A DNA stretch of 64,000 nt from an uncultured Thermoguttaceae bacterium (lineage in GTDB: Bacteria; Planctomycetota; Planctomycetia; Pirellulales; Thermoguttaceae): assembly GCA_938084835.1 (NCBI GenBank), contig CALKER010000017.1, positions 276,949-340,948 on the forward strand, in the 5' to 3' direction. A model generated the notes under the pieces. The model was given only the letters and a program-made list of their open reading frames with translations. It was not told the origin of the DNA and made no database searches. Shown here piece by piece: positions 26,795-36,162 of this stretch; within the stretch, counting starts at the first letter, position 1, and every line of letters begins with the position of its first letter. The position numbers and the translations under genes were made by a program.

Positions 26795-28493
26795 GAGCGT
26801 AGGCGATATCGTTCCCTTTGGTGACGCGGACGACCTCTTCAATGGTGGTGCGGCCAGCGAGGACTTTCTCCCAGCCATCTTGCCGTAAGAGCCGCATGCC
26901 CTCTTCTACCGCCGCCTGCTGAATGGCCCAGCTACTGGCTCGGTCGTGAGCAAGTTGTCGGATTCGGCTCGTGCTCACCAACAGCTCGAAAAGTCCCACT
27001 CGACCTTTGTAGCCAACATGCCGGCACATCTTGCACCCCACAGGTCGATAGATCACCGTGTTGGCTAGGCGTTCTCGCGGAAAATCATCGGGTAATTCTT
27101 CCGGTTTCGGCTGATACGGTTCTTTGCAATGTTCGCAGAGGGTTCGCACCAGGCGCTGCGCCATCACCGCTTCGACCGTGCTGGAGACCAAAAACGGCTC
27201 CACACCCATATCGATAAGACGCGTGTAAGCGCTGGCCGCATCATTCGTGTGCAACGTGCTAAAAACCAAGTGTCCGGTGAGGGCAGCCTGAATGGCGTTT
27301 TCGGCCGTCTCCAAATCCCGAATTTCGCCCACGAGGATAACATCCGGGTCGTGCCGAAGAATACTTCGCAGCGAATTGGCAAAAGTTAGCCCAATTTTCG
27401 GATGGACCTGAATCTGGCTGATTCCCTCCAGCTGATACTCGACCGGATCTTCCGTGGTGACGATTTTGATCCCGGGATTGCGGATTTCCAGGAGCGCACT
27501 ATATAACGTGGTCGTTTTACCTGAACCTGTGGGGCCTGTCACCAAGATGATGCCGTGGGGCAAACGAATTAGTTCGCGAAACATCCCCAAAAGACGGTCG
27601 TCCATGCCCAACCGGGTTAGGGTGAATTCCATGGCCCCCTTGTCGAGGATCCGCAACACCACTCCCTCCCCGTGCACCGTGGGGATGATAGAGACACGGA
27701 TATCTACCTCCCGGCCTGCTACCTTCAGCTGAATACGACCATCCTGAGGCAGGCGGCGTTCGGCAATATTGAGCCGCGCCATGATCTTGATGCGGCTCAC
27801 AATGGCTGCTTGGAAACGCGTGATCTCCGGCGGAACAGGCTGCGGATGAAGGACCCCGTCAAGCCGATAACGGATTTGCAGCCCTGAGGCCTGCGGTTCG
27901 ATATGCACGTCGCTTGCCCCGAGCTCGAGGGCTTCCAGGAGGATTTCGTTCACCAGGCGAACAACGGAGGGCTCCTGCGCCATCTGAGACAGTTCAGAGC
28001 CATCGCCCTCTCCCTGATCGAGCACCTCGATTTCTTCCTCCTGCGACTGGGCAAGAAGTCCCTCGATGGTCTCGCTTCCCACCCCGAGGTACGTTTTGAT
28101 CAGCTTTCCGATTTCCTCCCGGCTGGCCAAAACCGGCACTACCGTCTTGCCCGTGGCCACACTGACTTCATCCAGAGGGTAAAGGTTGAAAGGGTCACTG
28201 GTGGCCACAACGATGGCCCCATTTTTCTGCTGAATAGGGAAAATACCTTCGCGGTGTATCAGCCGAAGAGGAAACCGTTTCAGCAGCGACACGTCAACCT
28301 GCGTTTCCGACAAGTCGATGTACTGTAGGCCCACCTCCTCCCCAAGCGCGCGCAGGATGACTTCTTCCTGCACCAGCCCAAGACGGACCAAGGCGTGGTC
28401 CAGACGACCACAGTCGGCCACTGCCGCCCGAGCCTGCTCGAGCTTTTGTCGGTCGATCACCCCCTTTTTCAGCAAAACCTCGGCGATATCCAT
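26787..28493 (-). CDS. gspE: GspE/PilB-type assembly ATPase
   Basis: 568-residue cytoplasmic ATPase powering pseudopilus growth. N-terminal MshEN-type domain (MDIAEVLLKKGVIDRQKLEQA; GLQYIDL), then the catalytic region with LGASDVHIEP, Walker A GPTGSGKTTT (residues ~320-329), the Asp box TTEDPVEYQLEGISQIQV, Walker B ILRHDPDVILVGEIRDLETA and the His box STLHTNDAASAYTRLIDMG. A zinc-binding tetracysteine motif CEHC...CKMC is intact. The start at 28493 has AGGA about 8 nt upstream and matches the family; an in-frame ATG at 28547 is less likely. First gene of the operon gspE-F-G-H-I-J-K-PilMN-PilOP; no secretin (gspD) or prepilin peptidase lies nearby. Confidence 0.97.
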   Translation of the reverse strand: MDIAEVLLKKGVIDRQKLEQARAAVADCGRLDHALVRLGLVQEEVILRALGEEVGLQYIDLSETQVDVSLLKRFPLRLIHREGIFPIQQKNGAIVVATSDPFNLYPLDEVSVATGKTVVPVLASREEIGKLIKTYLGVGSETIEGLLAQSQEEEIEVLDQGEGDGSELSQMAQEPSVVRLVNEILLEALELGASDVHIEPQASGLQIRYRLDGVLHPQPVPPEITRFQAAIVSRIKIMARLNIAERRLPQDGRIQLKVAGREVDIRVSIIPTVHGEGVVLRILDKGAMEFTLTRLGMDDRLLGMFRELIRLPHGIILVTGPTGSGKTTTLYSALLEIRNPGIKIVTTEDPVEYQLEGISQIQVHPKIGLTFANSLRSILRHDPDVILVGEIRDLETAENAIQAALTGHLVFSTLHTNDAASAYTRLIDMGVEPFLVSSTVEAVMAQRLVRTLCEHCKEPYQPKPEELPDDFPRERLANTVIYRPVGCKMCRHVGYKGRVGLFELLVSTSRIRQLAHDRASSWAIQQAAVEEGMRLLRQDGWEKVLAGRTTIEEVVRVTKGNDIAYAHA

Positions 28494-29184
28494 GGCAACA
28501 TTCCTAGCCGAAAAACACTGGAGCAATATTTCAAAGGTGCCCCGCAATATGATTAGGCTTACCGGGAGACCAACAATCCTTGGATGACCCTGGATCCCCT
28601 TTTGCCTTTACCCTACCATGCCGGGCGATCCCACTTCCGCAAAGTGTTTCGGAAGTCAACACTGAAGGCAAACTTTACTGACGGTAAATCTTTATGGAGC
28701 AGCTATACTACCCCCAACAGGTGTGAATTCCGCTCCTTTGCATCGTTCCTGCCATCTTACTTGTCTCTCATCGCAGATACCCACCCCGCGCCTCTAACCC
28801 TTGAAACTCCATCTCGTACTTAATAATCCGCCGATCCAATGCCCCCCCCACAGGATACTCTGACTTTTCCCAAATACCCATTGAATCAGCGCGGTCCACC
28901 ATCCTCAAGCTGCAGACAACATTTCCCCAATGTTTAGGGTTTTCCCGATGTTAAGGCCAAGCGCCCGAGGGAAGCGGAGACCTTATCGTGCCTTTCCCCC
29001 GGGCGCTCCGGACATTCGCAACCACACCCTAAACGGCAAGCCAATTCTTTATTGAACTTGCCAACATACTTATGTATCACGAACCTCTAACTGTGCGAGC
29101 GGAACTTGCCACAAAACTCTTCGGCAACAGTCCAGCGAAAGTGCCCTCGTCGGTATTGTTCGTTCCGCTCTCGATTTGCTTGCC
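28494..29184. other. Region upstream of gspE
   Basis: 690 bp; carries the gspE upstream region and a long hairpin (listed separately). No gene recognised. Confidence 0.45.
28960..29007. terminator. Long hairpin downstream of the Spy-like gene
   Basis: AGCGCCCG (28960-28967) pairs with CGGGCGCT (29000-29007), continuing after one mismatch with GGGAA/TTCCC: about 13 bp of stem. It lies ~180 nt past the Spy-like stop on the minus strand. There is no U-tract on either strand, so it may be a processing or pausing structure instead. Confidence 0.45.
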
Positions 29185-29991
29185 TCAAACGTTTCCAGTC
29201 CGTCCTCTCCGGGCCCCCGGAGCCCCCGGTCGTGCTGGAACTTCACCCCCTTGCCGACCTCGAGGCCGAGCCTCACCACCGGGGGGACCAAAGCCTGTTC
29301 GAAGCTCAAGCCGGAAAGGAGCACCAAGCAACTCCTTTAGCTTGCCCATTTGCTCCGGCGTCAAAATATTCTCTACCTCACCGCGCGCTTGGGCCCGAAG
29401 CTCCTCCATCCTTTGCCGAAGTTGATCTCTTTGTTCCGGTCCTGCCCCGGGGCGGAACATACCTCGCATTTCCTCTTGAATTTTGTCTGCCACGGCGTTG
29501 ATTTTCTGAACCTGGTCCTCGGTCAACCCGAGTGCCGATGCCACGTCTTTGCGGGTAAGCGCTCGGACGCCACCAGGCCCCTGAAGCTCCTGCTGCAGGG
29601 CAATTTGCTTCAGCCGCTTCATCTGATCCGCAGACAGTACCTTAGCGAGCCGTTCTTCCAATTCGGCGCGGCTTTCTTCCATAATCTGAGCAAACCGGGC
29701 TCGCCGCTGATCCTCGGGAAGATCCCTCATACCTTGGAAGCGCTGCCGGCCCTCTTCCATCAATTGCCGACCAAGTTCTTGAAGCTTTGCCTGTTGCTCC
29801 TCCGTTAGCCCTAACTCCTGCCTTACCTGCTCGGCCCGCAGAATTGCAAGCAAGCCCATTCCAGCGCCAAAACCGCCTGGTCCCATTCCCGGCCCTCGAA
29901 ATTGACCAGGTCCCGGGGGTTGGGCTAATGCCACTGCGGCACCCGTCAAAGCCACTGCTAACGCCACCGCCACCATCCGACCGATCTTCAT
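29185..29991 (-). CDS. Spy/CpxP-like LTxxQ-repeat exported protein
   Basis: 268 residues. Signal peptide MKIGRMVAVALAVALTGAAVALAQ, then a Gly/Pro-rich stretch and a helical, charged body with LTxxQ-type motifs: LGLTEEQQAKLQELGRQL (~residue 60), LSADQMKRLKQI, LGLTEDQVQKINAV and LTPEQMGKLKELL. This matches Spy/CpxP-like periplasmic proteins (chaperone and metal or envelope-stress roles), though longer and common in planctomycetes. C-terminus is Pro/Arg/Gly-rich. The start at 29991 is set by GGAGG 7 nt upstream; the in-frame 30024 start lacks one. Function inferred only from the family. Confidence 0.85.
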   Translation of the reverse strand: MKIGRMVAVALAVALTGAAVALAQPPGPGQFRGPGMGPGGFGAGMGLLAILRAEQVRQELGLTEEQQAKLQELGRQLMEEGRQRFQGMRDLPEDQRRARFAQIMEESRAELEERLAKVLSADQMKRLKQIALQQELQGPGGVRALTRKDVASALGLTEDQVQKINAVADKIQEEMRGMFRPGAGPEQRDQLRQRMEELRAQARGEVENILTPEQMGKLKELLGAPFRLELRTGFGPPGGEARPRGRQGGEVPARPGAPGARRGRTGNV

Positions 29992-30058
29992 CACCAATCC
30001 TCCTTTTTGAAGCAATCGCGACACGTCTTCCTTCCACCAAAATCCCGACGCTACAACT

Positions 30059-30070
30059 CACCGGCCGGTG
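30059..30070. promoter_or_regulatory. 12-bp palindrome upstream of Spy-like gene
   Basis: CACCGGCCGGTG is a perfect palindrome 68 bp before the Spy-like start codon; a candidate operator, without further support. Confidence 0.3.
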
Positions 30071-30733
30071 TCCTAGTCCAATAAACCCTTGAGGCCTCCC
30101 CAAAGTTTCGCGTGTAGGCACTTTTGGTTTGGTCTTTGCGTGGTTCGCATGATCCGGTAGAGGAAGGTGAGCTCAAAAGGGGGGGAACAATCTGAATAAA
30201 AGATGGCGAGATGGTTTCCAAACACGGCGGTTGCTGACTCCCAGACATAGTAACCCCGCCGATAGCGTAGATAATTACCACCCAAAAAGATGGTATAAAT
30301 AGGAAAGTTTCAGCCTCATTCAAAGACGGGAGCAGACCCTCGGCTATGGCTCCTCGTTTCCTCGCTAAACGAATTGAGGGAGTTCTCCGCGATAAAGATT
30401 TTAGGTGGATTATGGCGGCTATCAGAAAATCCGTTGGGCTTTTCAGGGGTTTAATTTAATAGCTAGAGGGCCAAGTCAGGGCTAACTCCGCCCGGCTCGC
30501 TTTGTCTCGATTTTTTCTTATGGATGACTGACCCCGATTTATAAGTTTCAATGAAAAGCGAAACTTCGCCCCCCTGACGACGGGCGTTGAAATCATCAAT
30601 TTACTGCAAGCAAGTCATCATTTGCTAAGCAGGTTTTCATCACTGCGAGTAGCAGCTGGACAAGACATTGAGCCCACTCTGGAGGCGGCATCGGGCAACG
30701 TCAGGCAAAAAGGCTGTCTCCCGAGGGAAGAGC

Positions 30734-30985
30734 GCCGGGTTTCGGCAACGAGGTGGCCGGGTTTCGGGAGAGCGCCACGGAAATTCCGCTGTGTGGGAAA
30801 TGAGGCGTCCCGGGGCCCAACATTGGTTATTTTTTCAGGAAATGAGATTCCGCTGTTTTTCATGCGATGAGATTCTCCCCCGGTTGCACAACTGCTCAGA
30901 CACAGGTTAACCGAATTTTGATCGGTTGAAGGCTATTTTTGCAGTTGATGGTGACTCTTTGCGGCCGATTGTGACGTTCTTGCGG
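30734..30985. repeat. Cluster of short direct repeat pairs
   Basis: GCCGGGTTTCGG at 30734-30745 and 30756-30767; ATTCCGCTGT within 30781-30792 and 30844-30856; GTGACTCTTTGCGG (30951-30964) followed by GTGACGTTCTTGCGG (30971-30985). The last pair, with GCCGATT between, resembles multi-repeat ends of some insertion sequences, but no transposase is present. Confidence 0.6.
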
Positions 30986-31095
30986 TGCCGGCGACCTATA
31001 GACGGCAAAGTGAGAAGAAATCCCCGCTGGAATGTTGACAACGTGTCTGGGTAAGAAATCTGGGTGAAAAAGGCGATATGGGAGGAGCGGAAAGA

Positions 31096-32604
31096 ATGTG
31101 GGGCGACATCAAGCGACGAGGGAGCTCATTAATGACTTCGGGCAAGGCTCAAAGGTGGAGTCAAGCTTTGCTCGGTCCAACCATCCTGCTTTCATGCGCT
31201 TTAATCTTCGGCAGCATGGCATTCGCTCAGTTTCTTGGAGGTGGCCGGGATGGTGGGTTTGGTTCCTTCCGGCCACCTGGAAGTGGTCCCACCGGAGGTG
31301 GGGATGGATTTCGGCAGGGCCCGGGTTTCTTTGGTGGCCCACCGGGATCGCCGGGGATGCGCCCCCCTTGGATGGCGGGTCGGGACATGCCAGGGCCAGC
31401 GCCATCGGGTCCAACTCCCGATCCCAGGCCTGGTGGTGATCGCGGTGCATGGGGTGGAGATCCGGGAGATCGTTCCTCACGGTTTGAAGGTTTCCTTCGT
31501 AGTCTGGATACTAACCGAGACGGGGTGATCGATCCCCGCGAGATCCCGGAGGATCGACGGAGGTTTTTTGGCTTCGTGGCCGAGCGCGCCGGAATCGATC
31601 CCAATAGACCTGTTCCGATCGATCGCGTGATTGAAATGATGAGATCACGCTCGGAGCCCCGGCCTGATGATCGCGGCAGGTCCGATCCGGGGCGGCCTTC
31701 TAGCAGCGCTTCAAGCCAACCCCAACAGTCCTCCGCAGCACGGTCAACCCAGCGGCAGGATACGAACACTTCTCCCGTTCCCGTGGCGTCCTTGATCCCG
31801 GGATTTGGTGTCTCCTCAAGTCAGGCTAAAGCTCTTAGCTTTGGGGAAGGAATTTCGCTGTCAACTTCGCTTCAACGTTACTTAACATCGGCCGCTGCTG
31901 CCTTAAATAGTGGAAACGCTGCCGATAGTGATCGCCAACGTCGAATTCGTGAATTTGCCGAAAGTATTCTTCGCCGGAACGACCGAAATAACTCCGGCCG
32001 GTTGGAACGGGATGAATGGGGGGAGCTCCGCGGAAATCCGGAAGAAATCGACAAAAACAAAGATGGGGTCATCACGCGGGAAGAGTTGGAGGAATATGTG
32101 GCTGGGTTTGGCAGGCGCCGTGAGGGGTCCGAGTCATCCGGGGGAGCCTCGCCTTCACCGATCCCCGCAGCCGGTTCGACTCGGTCGCCAGGCGATGTGC
32201 AACCGGCGGGAACGCGGTTCGTGCGGTTCCGCCGCCCACACGAGCTTTTGCCGCCGGGTTTGCCCGAGTGGTTCATTTCTAAAGACAAGGATGAGGATGG
32301 GCAGATATCGATGGCGGAGTTTGCCGCCTCGTGGAACGACACTGTGGTGGCGGAGTTCTTACGCTATGATTTGGACGGGGACGGGATCATTACCCCGCGT
32401 GAATGCCTCGCGGCTATGGCGGGAGCTGTGCCCTCACAAGTGGCGGGTAGTGCTGCTCAGGAAAGGTTTACGTCCTCTTCTGGTGGTTCTGGCTCAGGCC
32501 CCAGCGGGGGAACAACCGGTGGTTCGGCCCCAGCCTCGTCTCCAAGAGCTAGTTCTTCCACCAGTCGGAGTGCTTGGGATGACCCAGGGAGTAATTTTTG
32601 GTGA
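31096..32604 (+). CDS. Exported EF-hand protein
   Basis: 502 residues. Signal peptide ALLGPTILLSCALIFGSMAFAQF ends near residue 47. Then a Gly/Pro-rich segment and five EF-hand-type calcium loops: DTNRDGVIDPRE (~138), DRNNSGRLERDE (~296), DKNKDGVITREE (~319), DKDEDGQISMAE (~397) and DLDGDGIITPRE (~425). Ser-rich linkers separate the pairs and end the protein. Probably calcium-binding and extracytoplasmic; partner unknown. ATG at 31096 is chosen because GGAGGAG lies 8 nt upstream; the ATG at 31132 also has a site (GAGGGAG, 7 nt) and gives a tidier signal peptide. Confidence 0.88.
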   Translation: MWGDIKRRGSSLMTSGKAQRWSQALLGPTILLSCALIFGSMAFAQFLGGGRDGGFGSFRPPGSGPTGGGDGFRQGPGFFGGPPGSPGMRPPWMAGRDMPGPAPSGPTPDPRPGGDRGAWGGDPGDRSSRFEGFLRSLDTNRDGVIDPREIPEDRRRFFGFVAERAGIDPNRPVPIDRVIEMMRSRSEPRPDDRGRSDPGRPSSSASSQPQQSSAARSTQRQDTNTSPVPVASLIPGFGVSSSQAKALSFGEGISLSTSLQRYLTSAAAALNSGNAADSDRQRRIREFAESILRRNDRNNSGRLERDEWGELRGNPEEIDKNKDGVITREELEEYVAGFGRRREGSESSGGASPSPIPAAGSTRSPGDVQPAGTRFVRFRRPHELLPPGLPEWFISKDKDEDGQISMAEFAASWNDTVVAEFLRYDLDGDGIITPRECLAAMAGAVPSQVAGSAAQERFTSSSGGSGSGPSGGTTGGSAPASSPRASSSTSRSAWDDPGSNFW

Positions 32605-33140
32605 TGACCTCGGGCATCCGTGGGAAGCCAGCCGCGTACATGTTTCGTGAAACAGTCAAACCCGGTTAGAAGTGACAAACGCGACTATGTCGCCGCATGT
32701 TTAGCCAGCTTAAAGGGGCAGAAATCTTTTCGCGTAGCATCGCTTGACGTTGCACCCCTGTTCCCGCGTCGGACTGCTACAGCGAGCGGCGAGGCTGTAT
32801 ACATTGTTCTTTTCGGTAATTACGCCAGATTTTCCGGAAGAGCACAAGACCAGATTTACGTGGCGGCAACAGCCTCGGCTTCACCGTTGAGGCCGTCTCG
32901 GGAGTTCTGGACAAGATGCCTCACGAGGGTTTTTGTTGGCGCCAAGGGGCTCGTTGGCAGCACATGATGTTTTGTAAATCGCGCCGTTCCTGAAGGTGGA
33001 TCTCATTTTACTCAAGTCACGTCGCTTCGGTGTCCCTTTTTACACCTTTTCAAGCGGAGTAAGGTGGCGAGGTACTCTGCAAAAGTGAGTGCGTTAATGA
33101 ACGCGAACAAGATATGAACGCACCTTCAGGAAGAGGTATT
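32605..33140. other. Gap between convergent genes
   Basis: 536 bp between the EF-hand gene and the LptF/LptG-type gene. Nothing recognisable, including no terminator. Confidence 0.35.
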
Positions 33141-34295
33141 TTACTCCCAAAGCGGCTCCGCAAGGATGGCAGCAATAGGAACGAAGATCATAAGTGGTCC
33201 CCACGCGGCCAATGCAGGTGGTATGTAAGAACCCACCCCCAACTGTTGAAAAGCAAGCGATACCACAAAAAAGGCCGCCGATAGCAGTGCACAAAGCCCG
33301 ATGGCGGCAAACGTATTGCGATTTTCCCGGTGAATGACGAGCGGTAAGCCCAAAAACAGCAGGGTCATATCCACAAGCGGCTGCACAATTCGGGAGTGAA
33401 TGGTCACACGAATATCTGCTCCCATGTCGAGACTGGCATTGCGCATGGCGGCAATGAGCGTCGCGGTCGCAGAAAACTGACGGAAGGCAGCGCCGCCGCA
33501 GAGTTGCTCGAAGTCGAGCGAAGTAGCTAGAAAGCACTCATCCGATTTGAGCCAATCGGGTGCCTCACTTGGTGTCAACAGCACGGGTTGGTCTCCCAAC
33601 CACACTGACGGGCACTCGGCGAGGTTGACCGGCCGGGTCACACCTCTTAACAAATAGCCGCCGGGACGAGCTGCCGAGGGTGGCTGATAGACGGCCTCGG
33701 CGGCATGAATCTGCCTCCCGAACTTGCTGGCAAGCTCCGGGGGAAGAAGGAGATTGGGATCGGTTATCAACTTGCGATCGCGATAACAGGCCCGACCGCG
33801 GAAAAGGATGCCGGTCTGCCGGTCAAATCGCGGGACAACGGGGTGGGCTCGGTCCCCCACAAGGTCCTGCGGCCGCCGCGACAGCTGATCCCGCAAACTG
33901 GGAATCACTAGTTCCCTATTGGCTATCGCCATCCCCACCAAGGTCGCAGAGGCCAGGATCACCGGTAACAGAATTCGCCACCGCGGGACGCCGGCTGCCA
34001 ACAACGCCGTCATTTCATTGTGCCGCTGTATCCAAGTGACGGTAAACATCGCCGCAATTAGCATGATAAGCGAGGCGCTGCGATCCAACACCATCACCGA
34101 TTGGCACCCATAATAGCGAGCCAGTAAAGGAATAAGCCCGCCATGCTTGTCCGCCGCCCGCAAAAATTCTTCAAGATTGGTAAAACCATCGAATATTATA
34201 AAAAGGCCGACAACAGCCACCGCCGCGATGAAGGCCGTCCAAAAGTATTCGCGGAGTAAATATCGGTCGATGATGGCCACTGACATCTCCTGCAC
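33141..34295 (-). CDS. LptF/LptG family permease
   Basis: 384 residues of the YjgP/YjgQ (LptF/LptG) family, inner-membrane subunits of the lipopolysaccharide export ABC complex. N-terminal IDRYLLREYFWTAFIAAVAVVGLFIIFDGF is typical; three further early segments, a large periplasmic beta domain (~135-280) and C-terminal membrane helices (MTLLFLGLPLVIHRENRNTFAAIGLCALLSAAFFVVSLAFQQLG, IPPALAAWGPLMIFVPIAAI). Only one copy is seen here; LptF versus LptG cannot be decided. The annotated start is GTG at 34295, with an ATG at 34286 in frame; AGGAG directly abuts that ATG, too close for a normal site. Confidence 0.9.
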   Translation of the reverse strand: MQEMSVAIIDRYLLREYFWTAFIAAVAVVGLFIIFDGFTNLEEFLRAADKHGGLIPLLARYYGCQSVMVLDRSASLIMLIAAMFTVTWIQRHNEMTALLAAGVPRWRILLPVILASATLVGMAIANRELVIPSLRDQLSRRPQDLVGDRAHPVVPRFDRQTGILFRGRACYRDRKLITDPNLLLPPELASKFGRQIHAAEAVYQPPSAARPGGYLLRGVTRPVNLAECPSVWLGDQPVLLTPSEAPDWLKSDECFLATSLDFEQLCGGAAFRQFSATATLIAAMRNASLDMGADIRVTIHSRIVQPLVDMTLLFLGLPLVIHRENRNTFAAIGLCALLSAAFFVVSLAFQQLGVGSYIPPALAAWGPLMIFVPIAAILAEPLWE

Positions 34296-35350
34296 GAACG
34301 TGTAGAGATTTCTTCCTACTACCGGTGGCTTTTCCTCCTCGAAATTTGCCGGTTTTGCGAAGGGAAAGATTGCGCCGTCTTATCACGGATGCCAAACCAC
34401 CGGAATCAATCCAAAAACAAAAAAACCAAAATGTACGCAGCTTCGAGCAAAGCCTGCCGGACTACCACCCTGGGTGGAACCGGCCTTAAGCGGGCCTCTG
34501 ATTTGCTAAAACTCGTGCTTGTACAATTCCAGACAACAAACTTAACCTTTTTTTAAGGGGCACACTTGACTGACACTCTTTTCCTGCCCAAAGAGAGCCT
34601 TGTGCAATCTAAAGCCAACTTCAGGCACCGGCCCCGGCGACTTTGGAAACACCAGCCAGTGGATTTCAGGAGGGATTTTCTCGGGGGGGCCGCTTGCCCT
34701 GAAATTGTCGGCAGCACCTCCCCCCAAGAATCGCCCCTGCTGGATTGTCGGCACGGAGGCCAGGAGATGACGCAGCGCCCGGGCAAACCGCAAAGGAGTT
34801 TGCCTCCGAGGACGGCGATGCATAATAAAAGTTTCGTATCAGCGACTGCAATTGCGATTGAATTGATAAGCTCAATCAACATCTAATTTAAATCATATCG
34901 CGGAGCAGGACTCTATAAATGTGGGGCACACTACCTCGCGGCGGAAAACGCGTGCGGAAAATAACGGCAGGAGAACGACTGCCTCAACCCTTTGCGGCTA
35001 AGGAGGATTTTCCAAACCTCGCACGGGCCGAGATTTCGCAACAAGATTCGATTCTTCGTGAGTTATTGGGCTAAGTGGGGCAATGAGGCACGGAAGTTCG
35101 CGGCGTGGCTGGAGAAATTAACTGCTTGCCCGAATAGGGGACCCGAAACGCAGCTATCCTCCCGCCCTGCTTAACGAAAACGAAAAATTTAAAAGCTCGT
35201 TTCGGATTTCGCTTTAATTTTCGGACCAAACCAACAACCAGAACCTGAGTAGTAACCGCAAAGTCCTAATCGCCTGCTGGATCCGATGGTAGCTTCATGC
35301 GTGGTCGTCAAAACACCGGGTACGATTCCTGGAAATACGGCAAGGTACCT
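34296..35350. other. 1-kb gap
   Basis: Divergent region between the LptF/LptG-type and PTPS-type genes. Overlapping open frames exist on both strands at 34540-34890 but none looks like a protein. No repeat or RNA recognised. Confidence 0.35.
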
Positions 35351-35860
35351 ATGTTTCCCAACGATGATTCCTATGCGATTAAGATTACGGGATTGGCGTT
35401 TTCCGCCTCGCATTTCATCACATTCGGCCGAGCTCGTTGCGAGCCTGTTCACGGACACACCTTTCGAATGGAGGTAGTTTGGTCGGGAGCTTTGGGGAAG
35501 TACGGTTATGTCCTGGATTTCCGTCAGCTCAGGAATCTCCTGATAGAGATCGTTCGCGATCTCGACGACCGACTGTTGCTTCCGCAGCGAAATCCATTCG
35601 TGCACCTTTTCGTGGACCGTTCGCATGTTCAGGTACAGACGGGAAGGTTCACCTTGCAAATGCCCCGATCGGCTTGCACTTTACTTGAGGTGGAAAATGT
35701 CACAGCTGAAGCGTTGGCGGCTTATATCGCTCGCCGGTTGGATGAGGAGGCCCGAGCCCGCTCGTTTCCGCCAGCAAAGATTATTTCGGTGTGGATCGAA
35801 GAAGAACCTGGTTGTTGGGCCGGTTATCAAATGGCAAAACCTTCCCTAAAATCGGGTTAG
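35351..35860 (+). CDS. 6-pyruvoyl tetrahydropterin synthase / QueD family
   Basis: 169 residues. The fold markers of PTPS/QueD are visible: FSASHFITF with a zinc-ligand His, the HGHTFRMEV motif with the other two zinc His residues, VLDFRQLRNLLIEIVRDLDDRLLL, and the late Glu in ISVWIEEEPGCWAGY. Known activities are 6-pyruvoyl-tetrahydropterin synthase and 6-carboxy-tetrahydropterin synthase (queuosine/7-deazaguanine path); which applies is not decided, and no other queuosine genes are nearby. ATG at 35351 has AAGG 7 nt upstream; a codon at 35297 is also open. Confidence 0.85.
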   Translation: MFPNDDSYAIKITGLAFSASHFITFGRARCEPVHGHTFRMEVVWSGALGKYGYVLDFRQLRNLLIEIVRDLDDRLLLPQRNPFVHLFVDRSHVQVQTGRFTLQMPRSACTLLEVENVTAEALAAYIARRLDEEARARSFPPAKIISVWIEEEPGCWAGYQMAKPSLKSG

Positions 35861-36162
35861 CCCGGTTCATTTGGGGGGCAAACGAGGACGGTCCTGACTG
35901 CACTACCTGCGTGAAAATAGGAAGCGATGCAGGTTGGCTGAGGGTCGCGGAGGAAGCGGGAAGTCAGCTCATGGAGAATTTTGACTTGCCGAAAAGGTTC
36001 TTAACCGCCCATTTGATTATTAATCTGTGCGCCAGTACGGCGCTTTGACCAACCTAGTTCTGAAATTTCGTAATCGAAACTTACTCCGCAGTCTCGAGTT
36101 TGCCGGGAGTTCCCGCCTTGGCTATCGAGGATGATCTATCCAGTCGATAGGGCAGACGGGGA
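35861..36162. other. Gap between convergent genes
   Basis: About 300 bp between the PTPS-type gene and ccsA; nothing recognisable. Confidence 0.35.

Larger units (their letters stand above)
29992..31095. other. 1.1-kb gap with short repeats
   Basis: Between the divergent Spy-like and EF-hand genes. Contains a 12-bp palindrome upstream of the Spy-like gene and several short repeat pairs at 30734-30985 (listed separately), plus a hairpin AACCGA/TCGGTT at 30909-30927. No gene recognised. Confidence 0.5.
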
